From Hyphomicrobiales bacterium (GTDB lineage: Bacteria > Pseudomonadota > Alphaproteobacteria > Rhizobiales > Rhizobiaceae): a stretch of 64,000 bases of DNA. This document shows, one piece after another, positions 27,081-35,586 of this stretch (positions within the stretch are counted from its first letter, which is position 1; every line of letters starts with the position of its first letter). The translations under genes and the position numbers were made by a program. Under the pieces are notes generated by a model. It did no database searches. It saw nothing but the letters and a program-made list of their open reading frames with translations, and was not told where the DNA came from. Location of the stretch: assembly GCA_900470965.1 (NCBI GenBank), contig UCCS01000009.1:62001-126000 (forward strand), read 5' to 3'.

Positions 27081-29048
27081 TCATTGCCTTTTGCCTATCA
27101 TCCAGACAAGGTATGGCGCGCCGGCGAAGGCCGCAAAGAGTCCGAGCGGCAGTTCATAGGGAAAAGTGACAGTGCGGGCGCCGAGATCGGCGATCATCAT
27201 CAGCACAGCGCCGATGACGGCGGAGGCGAGCAGGTTGCTGCCGGCCTTTTCGAAGCCGGCACGGTGGGCGATGTGCGGGGCCATCAGGCCGACAAAGCTC
27301 AAGGGGCCGACGAGCAGCGAAGCGGCAGCGGTCGCAATGCCTGCCGTCAGCACCATCAGCATGCGAGCACTAACAAGCGGTAAGCCAAGCGCAAGCGCGG
27401 TCGGCGCGCCAAGTGGCAGGATTGTCAGCCATCGCGTGAAGATCAGGCCGATTATCAGGATGACAATGGTGAGCCCGGCGAGGAACACAGCCGTTTGCGG
27501 CGTGGCGGCTGCAGCAGAGCCGCCGAGCCAGGAAAGGATCTGCCAGGCGCGCTGATCGCCGACGGCAAGAAGCGCACTCAGGATCGCCGACGAAAAGGCG
27601 CTGACGGAAATGCCTGCGAGCAGCAGGCGTTCGGGCGGCAGATGCCGGCGGGCGGCAAAGAGTGCCACGATGACAAGCACGACGATCGCGCCGCCGCCGG
27701 CGCTGAGAAAGAGGGCTGGCGCGCCGGCATTGGCGGACAAGCTCAAGGCAACGGCATAACCGACGCCGGCCCCGCCGCTGACACCCAGCACCTCGGGGCT
27801 TGCCATCGGATTGCCGGTGAGGCGCTGCAGCATGGCGCCCGCCATGGCGAGCAGGCCGCCGGCAGCGGCCGATGCCACCAGCCGCGGCCAGCGGGCGGGA
27901 AAGAGCTCCCAGAAGAGATCGCCGCGGAGCAACGTCCAACCATCCGGCAGGCGCGCAACGCAAAGGGCCGCCCAGGCAAGCGGCGGCAGCAGGCAGGAGA
28001 TGAGGACGAGGCGCGACAGCGGCGCGCGGGAAACGACGCCGCTATCGGGCGGCTGCGGCGGCTCGACGGCGCGCACCTGCGGCAGCAGCCAGAGCAATAG
28101 CGGTCCGCCGATCAACGCCGTCACGGACCCCGTCGGGAAGGTCTCGCCGGCCGAGGAGGCGACGAGCTGGACGATGCCATCGCAGAACCAGAGCAATAAC
28201 CCACCGGCAATAGGCGAGAGCAACAGGATGCTGCGCGTCGTGCGGATACCAAGCAGGCGCACCAGCGCCGGGGCGGCAAGGCCGACGAAGCTGACAAGCC
28301 CGACGGCAGCGGCAACGCCGGCGCTCAGCGCCACGGCAAGGCTTGCAATAGCAATGCGTGTGCCGGCAAGTGCCACACCGAGCGAGCGGGCACTGCTGTC
28401 GCCGAGACCGAGCAGGGTGAGCGGACGCAGCAACAGGAGGGTGATGGCGAGGCCGAGCAGCAGTTCGAGGCCGAGCGTTACCGTCGCCGACCAGTCCTGC
28501 TGGCTGAGCGAGCCGCCGTTCCAGGTCACCAGCGACATCAGATATTCGCCCTGCGAGAGCGTCATCGCCGCCGACAGCGCGCTGCAGGTAATGCCGACGA
28601 GCAGGCCAGAGACCACCATGGTGATGGGTTCGAAGCTGCGCCGCCAGCCGAGCAGGAAGACGATGGCGGTTGCCGCGGCCGCACCGGCAAGCGCAACAAG
28701 CCCGCGGTAGCCATCGAGCACCTCGGGGAAGAACAGTGTCGCAACGACGATCGCAAGCTGCGCGCCGGAGGAGACGCCGAGCGTCGAGGGATCGGCAATC
28801 GGGTTGCGCAGGAGGCGCTGCAAGAGGGCGCCGGCAAGCCCGAGGGCCGCACCGGCTAGAATCGCAACCGCCCCGCGCGGCAGGGCGGCGTAGGCGAAAA
28901 TGATCTGCTGCGTCGTCATCTGCCCGGCATCGAAGGGCAAGGACGGCCAGTCGGCAAAAGGCAGATGGCTGAGTGCCCCCGACAGGAAGAGGCCGGCGGA
29001 GGCGACAAGGGCGAGAAGCGCGGCGGCGAGTGCGGCGGGTCTCATCAC
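27081..29048 (-). CDS. fhuB: iron-hydroxamate ABC transporter permease, double-length
   Basis: Fused permease of 655 residues made of two FecCD/BtuC-like halves (about 1-320 and 340-655). Each half has the transport-loop motif in the form NPIADPSTLGVSSGAQ or NPMASPEVLGVSGGAG. This is the FhuB arrangement, with no second permease needed. It overlaps fhuD by 4 nt (ATGA-type) and is the last gene of the operon. It imports Fe(III)-hydroxamates delivered by FhuD. It needs an FhuC ATPase, which is not encoded anywhere in this window. Confidence 0.92.
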   Translation of the reverse strand: MMRPAALAAALLALVASAGLFLSGALSHLPFADWPSLPFDAGQMTTQQIIFAYAALPRGAVAILAGAALGLAGALLQRLLRNPIADPSTLGVSSGAQLAIVVATLFFPEVLDGYRGLVALAGAAAATAIVFLLGWRRSFEPITMVVSGLLVGITCSALSAAMTLSQGEYLMSLVTWNGGSLSQQDWSATVTLGLELLLGLAITLLLLRPLTLLGLGDSSARSLGVALAGTRIAIASLAVALSAGVAAAVGLVSFVGLAAPALVRLLGIRTTRSILLLSPIAGGLLLWFCDGIVQLVASSAGETFPTGSVTALIGGPLLLWLLPQVRAVEPPQPPDSGVVSRAPLSRLVLISCLLPPLAWAALCVARLPDGWTLLRGDLFWELFPARWPRLVASAAAGGLLAMAGAMLQRLTGNPMASPEVLGVSGGAGVGYAVALSLSANAGAPALFLSAGGGAIVVLVIVALFAARRHLPPERLLLAGISVSAFSSAILSALLAVGDQRAWQILSWLGGSAAAATPQTAVFLAGLTIVILIIGLIFTRWLTILPLGAPTALALGLPLVSARMLMVLTAGIATAAASLLVGPLSFVGLMAPHIAHRAGFEKAGSNLLASAVIGAVLMMIADLGARTVTFPYELPLGLFAAFAGAPYLVWMIGKRQ

Positions 29049-29962
29049 GGCCTTTCCCCTGACGACAGCATCGCCGCCTTGAAAAGCCGCGTGAAGCGGG
29101 CGGCCGCCGAGATGCCGCCATAGGGATTGATATTGGAAAGCATTAGCACGCGGCCAGAGCGCACCGGCTGCAGCGATTGCCAGATCATGCTGTTCTTCAG
29201 GCCGTTGCGGGCTTCGACCGGGATATCGGAGATGATGACGATGCGCGCCTGAGGCTCTGCGGCGAGGTTTTCGATCGGCACCGGCGCGGCGAACGTATAA
29301 CGGGAGCGGTCCGTCCAGGCATTCGGCAGGCCGAGCCGGGACAGGATATCGCCGAACATGCTGTCGGCGCCGAAGATGCGGACGTGCCTGCTATCGCCGA
29401 TATTGACGAGATAGGTCGGGCGCGCGGCAAAAGCCTGGAGGCTGACGCGCGCCTCCTCGACAAGGGCTGCCTGTTCAGCCACGACTTCGCGGCCTTGCGC
29501 TTCGCGGCCAAGCTCCTTTGCGAGTGCCGAAACGGCATCCACCGCCTTCTGATAGGGCGGCTCGCCCCTGTTATAGAAGGGCAGCGACAGGACAGGCGCA
29601 ATCGCCCGAAAGCTCGCCTCGAACCTGACATAGAAGGGCGAAATCAGAATGAGGTCTGGGCGCAGCAGGCGCAGGAGTTCGAGGTTCGGCGATCCACGCA
29701 GGCCGAGATCGGCAACCGAGGGGTCGAGTACGGGCTCGACCGCATCCTTGCGGAACTGCACGAGCTCGGTCGCGGCAACTGGCATAATTCCGAGTGCCAC
29801 CAGCGTTTCCAGCATGGCCCAGTCGATTGCCGCGATGCGCTTTGGCAGCGATTGGGACGCCTCCGCAAAGGCTTTGCCGGGAATTGCGAAAGCCGCCAGC
29901 AGTGCAAGCACCCGCCGACGGCTGATGCCCCGTCCATATGCATCTCGAAATTCACTCACCAT
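29045..29962 (-). CDS. fhuD: iron-hydroxamate ABC transporter substrate-binding protein
   Basis: Periplasmic siderophore-binding protein of 305 residues. The N-terminus carries a twin-arginine-like signal (SRRRVLAL, residues 14-21, then a hydrophobic run ending AFA at 33). The remainder has the class III fold features: LETLVALGIMPVAA, a long central helix region and a C-terminal GGISAAARFTRLF. It overlaps fhuA upstream by 7 nt and fhuB downstream by 4 nt, so the three genes are tightly coupled. Confidence 0.9.
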   Translation of the reverse strand: MVSEFRDAYGRGISRRRVLALLAAFAIPGKAFAEASQSLPKRIAAIDWAMLETLVALGIMPVAATELVQFRKDAVEPVLDPSVADLGLRGSPNLELLRLLRPDLILISPFYVRFEASFRAIAPVLSLPFYNRGEPPYQKAVDAVSALAKELGREAQGREVVAEQAALVEEARVSLQAFAARPTYLVNIGDSRHVRIFGADSMFGDILSRLGLPNAWTDRSRYTFAAPVPIENLAAEPQARIVIISDIPVEARNGLKNSMIWQSLQPVRSGRVLMLSNINPYGGISAAARFTRLFKAAMLSSGERP

Positions 29963-32100
29963 TGAAAGGTCAGCTTGCCCATCACCGTTCTGCCATCGCC
30001 GTAGGTGCAGCCGAAGGAGCTGCAGCTTGCAACATAATCCTTGTCGGCAAGGTTCTTGAAGTTCAGCGAGGCGGTCACATTGTCCTTCTCGTAATGCAGT
30101 GCTGCATCGAAGAGGGTCACGGCGTCAAGATCGAGCGTGTTCTTGGTATCTCCGTAGCGCCTGCCGACATAGCGCACGCCGCCGCCGAGACCGAAGCCTT
30201 CGAGCGCCGTATCCTCAGGGAAGGTGTAGTCGAGCCAGAGGCTGGCGGCATGCTCCGGCACATTGTCAGGGCGCTTGCCATCGTCGACACCGCCGACGAT
30301 TTCGGCCTGCATGTAGGTATAGGCGGCGCGCAGATCGAGCCCGTCGGTAAGGCTGGTAACGCCTTCCAGTTCGATGCCCTTGACGTTGACCTCGCCGATC
30401 TGCCCGGTCGCCGTGCCGCCGGACGGCAGCGCAAACGTCGTCAGCACATTCTTCTGCGTTAGGTCGTAGGCGGCCAGGGTGAAGAAGCCGTTCCAGCCCT
30501 CCGGCTGATATTTGACACCCACTTCCACCTGTTCGCCTGTCGTTGGCTGCAGAGGACCACCGGTCGCAGGTACCGGCACCGGCTCGAAAGAAGTGGCATA
30601 ACTGATATAGGGGGCGATGCCATTGTCGAAGACATAGCTGAGGCCGGCGCGACCGGTCAGCTTCTGGTCGTCCTTGTCGAGTGAGCGCGACACACCCGTC
30701 AGTCGGTTCGTCGACGTTCCCTCGGTGCTGGCCCAGTCTTGCCGAAGGGCTGCCGTTGCACGCCAGTTCTCATAGGCAAGCTCGTCCTGCACGTAGAGGC
30801 CGACCTGCGTCATGGTGGAAACTACGGAGGTGCTGAGCGTCGGGGCGATCAGCCTGACCGAACCGTAGACCGGATTGAAGGCATCGAGCGACGTGGCGCG
30901 CCAGAACTGCGTGCCGACATTGTTACTGTAATAGCGATAGTCGAGACCAAACAGCATCTTGTGCTGGATCTCGCCGGTCTCGAATTCCGCAAGCAGGTTG
31001 TTGTCGACGTTGAACGTGTTGAGAAGCTCGTCCTGGATGGTGGCGTTGCGGTTGATCGTCCGGCCGCCTGTAAGGCCTGCCGTCGACATGCCGAGTGCCT
31101 TATAATTCCAGTCGAAATTCTGGTAGCGGAGGTGCTGGCGGAAGGTCCAGGTATCGTTCAGGCGATGTTCCAGCTCATAGCCGAGATTGGTGAGCGTCCG
31201 GTCGGATGTATCGAAGCTCTTGTCGCCGACGAAGAAATCCCGCGACAGGCGGTTGGCGCCCGTCGCATTGAGAGTGAGTGAAGGCGGCAGACCGGATGGC
31301 GTGCTCGGATTGTCGTGCTGGATGCTGGTCAGGATCGTCAGCTTGGTATCGTCGTCCGGCTGCCAGGTGAGCGCCGGAGCGATGAAGTAGCGGTCATTGT
31401 CGAGTTCGTCGACCTGCGCCGAAGCCGTCCTTGCAAGCCCCGTCAGACGATAGGCGAAATCGGAATTGCTGGGAATGATGTCGCCGAAATCGAAATAGGT
31501 GCCGTAGGTGTCGTAACTGCCGGCCTGAATGCCGACTTCGCCGAAGCGTTCGAAGACCGGCCGCTTGCTGATAAGATTGATCATGCCGCCCGGATTGCCC
31601 TGGCCATACATGACAGAAGCCGGGCCGCGCAGCACTTCGATACGCTCGAGCTGATAGGGGTCGACCGCGGGCGCGCCTGCCGTGCGCATCATGCGCAACC
31701 CGTTCAGGAACTGCGCCTGGCGGCTGTCGAAACCGCGGATACGCGGCGAGTCGAAGCGCGGGTCCGCGCCATAGGGCTCGCCGACGACACCGGGCACGTA
31801 ATCGAGCGCCTGGCCGACGGTTTCGGCATCCTGTGACTTCAGCTGGTCGGCCGTCAGCACCGAGATCGATTGCTGGGTTTCGATGAGCGGCGTGCCGGTC
31901 TTGGTCGCCGTAGCACTCGTCCTCGCAACGAAGCCCTGTACCGGCGCCGTCGGGTCCTCGTCCTTGGAGCCGCTGATGACGATCGGGGCGAGCGTCGTCG
32001 GATTGGCCTCTTGCGCGGTCGCCGGAAACAGCGGTGCCAGAAGCGCGCTTGCCAGCGCTGTGGTCGAAGCAAATGTGAGGAGGTGAAGAGAACCAGTCAT
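29956..32100 (-). CDS. fhuA: TonB-dependent ferrichrome-type outer-membrane receptor
   Basis: A 714-residue receptor with a signal peptide (cleavage near FPATAQ, about residue 30), a TonB box (APIVISG, about 38-44), a plug domain ending near residue 165 (VLRGPASVMYGQGNPGGMIN) and a 22-strand barrel closing with the terminal aromatic FQW. It belongs to the FhuA/FoxA siderophore receptors. It heads the fhuA-fhuD-fhuB operon and diverges from a LysR gene. Expression is probably iron-controlled: GGA-N9-TCA at 32128-32142 is one base off the RirA iron-box core. Confidence 0.92.
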   Translation of the reverse strand: MTGSLHLLTFASTTALASALLAPLFPATAQEANPTTLAPIVISGSKDEDPTAPVQGFVARTSATATKTGTPLIETQQSISVLTADQLKSQDAETVGQALDYVPGVVGEPYGADPRFDSPRIRGFDSRQAQFLNGLRMMRTAGAPAVDPYQLERIEVLRGPASVMYGQGNPGGMINLISKRPVFERFGEVGIQAGSYDTYGTYFDFGDIIPSNSDFAYRLTGLARTASAQVDELDNDRYFIAPALTWQPDDDTKLTILTSIQHDNPSTPSGLPPSLTLNATGANRLSRDFFVGDKSFDTSDRTLTNLGYELEHRLNDTWTFRQHLRYQNFDWNYKALGMSTAGLTGGRTINRNATIQDELLNTFNVDNNLLAEFETGEIQHKMLFGLDYRYYSNNVGTQFWRATSLDAFNPVYGSVRLIAPTLSTSVVSTMTQVGLYVQDELAYENWRATAALRQDWASTEGTSTNRLTGVSRSLDKDDQKLTGRAGLSYVFDNGIAPYISYATSFEPVPVPATGGPLQPTTGEQVEVGVKYQPEGWNGFFTLAAYDLTQKNVLTTFALPSGGTATGQIGEVNVKGIELEGVTSLTDGLDLRAAYTYMQAEIVGGVDDGKRPDNVPEHAASLWLDYTFPEDTALEGFGLGGGVRYVGRRYGDTKNTLDLDAVTLFDAALHYEKDNVTASLNFKNLADKDYVASCSSFGCTYGDGRTVMGKLTFQW

Positions 32101-32127
32101 CGGGGGCTCGTTATATGCCGTAAAACT

Positions 32128-32142
32128 GGATTTTTCTAATCA
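32128..32142. promoter_or_regulatory. possible iron-responsive (RirA-like) box
   Basis: GGATTTTTCTAATCA, 28-42 bp upstream of the fhuA start, matches the TGA-N9-TCA core with one mismatch. It is in the right place for iron repression of fhuADB, but the consensus is loose. Confidence 0.25.
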
Positions 32143-32245
32143 TGTTATTTTTCGAAGGTCCAATAAATGCGGCTCGAATTTTTTATAAGCGCGGGTTATG
32201 AAACTTCCCCGTTGTCATAGATTTGAATTGTTCCAGGAGAGAAAT

Positions 32246-33337
32246 TTGGCGCTGACCGACCCCGGCTTCGAACTCCGCCATCTGCGATATTTCGTAACCC
32301 TGGTCGAGGAGCGGAATTTCGAACGTGCGGCTGTCAGGCTCGGCATCGCCCAGCCAGGTCTCAGCCAGCAGATCAGGAGCCTCGAAAGGATTGTCGGCAC
32401 GCCGCTGCTCGATCGGAGCCGGCGCGGCGTGCAGCTCACGCATTCGGGCGAGACCCTGTTTCAGGAGGCCCGCAAGGTGCTAGCCCAGACTGAGGCGACG
32501 GTCGCCGCCATCCATCGCGCCGGGCGCGGCGAAAGCGGACGCATCTCGATCGGCTATGTCGCTTCTGCTGCCTATTCCGGCGCGGTCGTCGGCTCGATCA
32601 GGGACTTCAAGCGCCACTATCCCTATGTCGAGGTTGAACTGCAGGAAATGGAGCTGCGCCAGCAGCTGCAGCGCATAGCCGACGGTTTCCTCGATTTCGG
32701 CTATATCCGCGCGCCGGCGCCAATACCGCCTGGCGTTTCCGTCCAGATCGTGCTGCGCGAGCCGCTGGTTGCCATGGTGCCCGCGGATCATGAATTCTCA
32801 GAGCGCGCCTTCGATACGCTCGCCCGACTGGCCGACAATACCTTCATCACGCCACGCCAACCGCCGGAAGTCGGCTTTCACCGCAACACGCTGCAGGCCT
32901 GCCGGGAGGCGGGCTTCGAACCATCTGTCAAGGCCATCGCACACGACTTCACCGAAATCGCCGCCCTCGTCGGCATCGGCACCGGCATCGCGCTGGTACC
33001 GCAATCCATGAGCCGGGTGGAACTGCCCGATATCCACTACCGGCCACTTCGGAGTGTGACGATAACGTCGGACGTGGCTATCGCCTACCGCAAGGGCGAA
33101 AGTTCGCCTGCCACCAAGGCTTTCATTGGCCGGCACCGGCAGAAGATCAGCCCTCCGGCATCGGGCGAGATAGTCAACGCGCCGGCGTCTGGCGAACCAT
33201 CGGATACGACCCTGTCTGCATTGCGCCGTTCGCCGTTTGTCGGGTCCGAACTTGTTCTTTCGAGACCGGAAGAGGAAGGCATAAAGTCGATCTGTGACGC
33301 AGATCCATCTGTCATCCGACTTCAAAGCTTGGAATGA
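32246..33337 (+). CDS. LysR-family regulator with an unusual C-terminal tail
   Basis: LysR protein of 363 residues. The N-terminal helix-turn-helix (about 8-67) includes LRHLRYFVTLVEERNFERAA and AQPGLSQQIRSLE; the co-inducer domain (about 95-295) follows. The TTG at 32246 is preferred because AGGAGA lies 4 nt before it; an ATG at 32198 lacks a ribosome site. Family members end soon after SPATKAFIGRHR; here about 53 extra residues follow, including two ASGE copies. The tail may be read-through into foreign sequence after a rearrangement. It diverges from the fhu operon and may regulate it or a lost neighbour. Confidence 0.85.
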   Translation: MALTDPGFELRHLRYFVTLVEERNFERAAVRLGIAQPGLSQQIRSLERIVGTPLLDRSRRGVQLTHSGETLFQEARKVLAQTEATVAAIHRAGRGESGRISIGYVASAAYSGAVVGSIRDFKRHYPYVEVELQEMELRQQLQRIADGFLDFGYIRAPAPIPPGVSVQIVLREPLVAMVPADHEFSERAFDTLARLADNTFITPRQPPEVGFHRNTLQACREAGFEPSVKAIAHDFTEIAALVGIGTGIALVPQSMSRVELPDIHYRPLRSVTITSDVAIAYRKGESSPATKAFIGRHRQKISPPASGEIVNAPASGEPSDTTLSALRRSPFVGSELVLSRPEEEGIKSICDADPSVIRLQSLE

Positions 33338-33387
33338 AGAACAAGGTGATCTGCATTATTTAAGAGAATATCTACATGGAGCTGGCG

Positions 33388-33633
33388 ATGGCCATCAACA
33401 ACAACAACGCAGAGGCGGATGCTCTGACGCGGGAGTTCGTCACCATGGCCGGGGTCAGTATGACTGATGCGATTGTGATCGCCATGAAAGAGGCTATCGA
33501 ACGTCGTACCAGGAGCGAGAGCCCGGCCGAGACTGCAGCCCGGCTCAGGAAGAAGCATGGCATTTCCCTGACACAATCCTCCCGCAAGCCGCTTTCCCGT
33601 GAGGTCATTGATTCCCTGTGGGACGAAGGCTGA
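33388..33633 (+). CDS. VapB-type antitoxin (Rv0623-like)
   Basis: An 81-residue antitoxin. The N-terminus (MAINNNNAEADALTREF) is a short strand-helix DNA-binding element of the PSK-type family, and the C-terminus (SREVIDSLWDE) is the toxin-wrapping tail. The ATG at 33388 has GGAG at a suitable distance; an ATG at 33376 is also in frame. It overlaps the vapC ATG by one base (TGATG). The antitoxin frame is intact while its toxin is frameshifted. Confidence 0.85.
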   Translation: MAINNNNAEADALTREFVTMAGVSMTDAIVIAMKEAIERRTRSESPAETAARLRKKHGISLTQSSRKPLSREVIDSLWDEG

Positions 33634-34035
33634 TGTTCATCGAGGTCTGCGCGATCATCGCCCTCCTGTCGGATGAACCGGAGGCCAAGCGGGTATCCGA
33701 TGCGATCGCGGCGGCGCGCGACCCATTCACCTCTCCTGTCGCAATGCTCGAAGCGGCTTTGGGGCTCGCGCGACCCGACAAGTTTGGCTTGCCCCTGATG
33801 CAGTGGAAGCGCTGCAGATGGAATTCTGGAGGCTCGTAGGATCGAGATCCGCGACCTTCCCCCGGCTCGTGAAACAACGCGCCTCGCTCTTTCAGCTGCG
33901 CATCGGTATCGCGCCAGCCGCAGAGGCCTTAACCTTGGCGACTGCCTCCACTACGCCTGTGCGAAACACTATGGCGTTCCTATTCTGGCGACAGATAACG
34001 AATTTCGTGAGACTGATATCGAAACCGTTCTGTAA
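33633..34035 (+). pseudogene. vapC PIN-domain toxin, broken by two frameshifts
   Basis: Read across frames, the segment gives a complete PIN toxin. It begins MFIEVCAIIALLSDEPEA at the ATG overlapping vapB, shifts near 33790 to VEALQMEF, shifts again near 33825 to EARRIEIRDLP, and continues through NLGDCLHYACAKHYG and ILATDNEF to a TAA at 34033-34035. Both breaks look like single-base losses. The PIN acidic residues (Glu3 in place of the usual Asp, Glu41 in MLEAAL, Asp in GDCLHYA, Asp in TDNEF) are all still there. Sequencing error is possible, but two independent shifts favour decay. Confidence 0.75.
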
Positions 34036-34073
34036 TTTTACGCCAACGCCGGCCCGCAAATCGTCAGGACAAT

Positions 34074-34808
34074 TCATACAGGCTTCGGATCCGACGGCAT
34101 TGATCGTCCATCCGCGCGTCTTTGGCTAACGACCAGATACCCTAGCGCACTGACGAAGATGGTAAGAAGTATCCATAGCTCGTTGACATATGTGATCCAA
34201 TGTTCCCCGAGCCTGAGGCTCAGAATGCGATCCATCAGAAACATCAGGTCAATGGTGGACCCCGGCGGCAAGCCCACGATCCAGCCGAATGATGCGACCA
34301 TCGGGATGCAGATGACCGCGGAGATCATCGTCGAGACAAACGCGCTGACGCCCGCAAACCGCCAGGAGATCGTGAGCGCGCCGGCGCGGTTTTCATCCTC
34401 TCCTTTCCAGATGGACAGGAAGATGATGAAGGCGAAGAAGAAGAGCAGCGTTACGGGAAATCTGAAGGAGAATAGGCCGAGGGAAAAACCGACGGCCCAG
34501 AAATTGAACCCGGCAAGAAGAACATCATGGGCTGCGAGCAGCCACAGCACCGCGGCAGGCGTCCACAAGACGCTCAGGCCCGCGCGCGCGCATCGCCTCG
34601 CAATGAACGTCAGCATTGCGACGGCGTAGACAAATACCAGGATGATGCGGCCAAACAGGCCGAACACCAGAGCGACGGCGCCGCAGGTGTCGGCCGCGCA
34701 GGCGGTTGTCTTGACGGCAGCAAAGAGGAGAAGCGGAAAACCGCCGATGAGGGCAATCCACAGCGCGGTGAACACGCTGCTATATATCGCGAAGCTTTTG
34801 CGGGTCAT
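34074..34808 (-). CDS. multi-pass membrane protein of unknown function
   Basis: A 244-residue protein with six to seven hydrophobic segments starting at residue 10. There is a Cys pair in an extracytoplasmic loop (TTACAADTCGA, about 34-44) and an RFPVTLLFFFAFIIFLSIW run in the middle. No family is recognised. The ATG at 34808 follows a GGAGAGACC Shine-Dalgarno. The open frame continues upstream into the LysR remnant, which is not part of the gene. It lies in a worn region between a broken vapC and a damaged lipoprotein gene, so it may be part of an imported segment. Confidence 0.6.
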   Translation of the reverse strand: MTRKSFAIYSSVFTALWIALIGGFPLLLFAAVKTTACAADTCGAVALVFGLFGRIILVFVYAVAMLTFIARRCARAGLSVLWTPAAVLWLLAAHDVLLAGFNFWAVGFSLGLFSFRFPVTLLFFFAFIIFLSIWKGEDENRAGALTISWRFAGVSAFVSTMISAVICIPMVASFGWIVGLPPGSTIDLMFLMDRILSLRLGEHWITYVNELWILLTIFVSALGYLVVSQRRADGRSMPSDPKPV

Positions 34809-34884
34809 GGTCTCTCCATCGTCAGCAGAAGCTTGCCAGACGGCGCTTAAGGACCCGAGAAACCAATCGATAAAATGCTGCTGG

Positions 34885-34968
34885 GTCACGCTGCCCGATA
34901 TCAACGACAGGTCAATCGGCTGCGTGGCGGTGACTTCCGACGTGGCGATCGCCAGCCGTAGGGGCGGG
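34885..34968 (+). pseudogene. remnant of a LysR-family regulator C-terminus
   Basis: One frame reads LPDINDRSIGCVAVTSDVAI and continues ASRRG, matching in order the end of the LysR protein at 33028-33110 (LPDIHYRPLRSVTITSDVAI, then AYRKG). The DNA is also alike, with an identical CTGCCCGATATC start. Nothing of the rest of a LysR gene is present, so it is a fragment of a paralogue left by deletion or transposition. Confidence 0.65.
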
Positions 34969-35351
34969 TCACTCGCACTCGAGCTGCGGCTGCCTGAAGC
35001 TCGTCACATACCACTCGCCGCCGGAATTGCGGGTGTAGAAAGTGTAAAAATATTCCGTCCGCTCGACATGACCAGGCGTCTCCGTCACTTCGTAACGTTC
35101 GCCGCGGCGCGTCTGGCGTACCTCGCCGCTGGAACTGCCGGAGACCACCTTGTCCTTGCGCCATTGATAGGCCCGCTCACCAGGGCGCATCTCATAGACA
35201 TTGTCGGGCGGGCCGTAATCCAGCATGACGCTGCTGATCGGCACGCCGACATAGCTCTTCATGATCTGCGAGGCACAGGCTGCCAGCATGAACGTGGCCG
35301 GGCGCAGTCGAGAAGAATTGGCCGCGGCCAACTCCGTTTCCCTGTCTTCAT
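34969..35351 (-). CDS. hypothetical lipoprotein, 5' end probably frameshifted
   Basis: The mature part (LAAC lipobox, then ASQIMKSYVGVPISSVMLDY and a repeated beta-type C-terminus ending RQPQLECE) resembles the small lipoproteins common in rhizobia. Its frame has no good ATG near the signal peptide. Another frame does: ATG at 35351 (MKTGKRS) with AGAGGA upstream, which would join the lipoprotein frame after a one-base shift near 35330. An alternative is a TTG start at 35331, giving 120 residues and a short signal peptide. Coordinates here include the ATG version. Function is unknown. Confidence 0.55.
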
Positions 35352-35586
35352 CGATCGGTCCTCTGCGCGTGGATTTATCCTCGCCAAGATGGATAGGGCC
35401 GATGGATTGCCGATACATTGCGGCTTTGGCGTCAGCCGCGATCCGCCCTTCATGACAATTACACGACACAATTGGAACAAGGGTGGAAACGCTTGTAACC
35501 CGCCTGACATTGGGGCGCTCTAAAGAGGCGGCATGAGCATTGCCTGCCGCCGGAAACTGCCGCAGGCCCTATTGGAGAGCGCCGGC

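Noticed and set aside
30739..31836. Two + strand frames opposite the TonB receptor
   Set aside because: No ribosome sites; receptor coding strand is certain.
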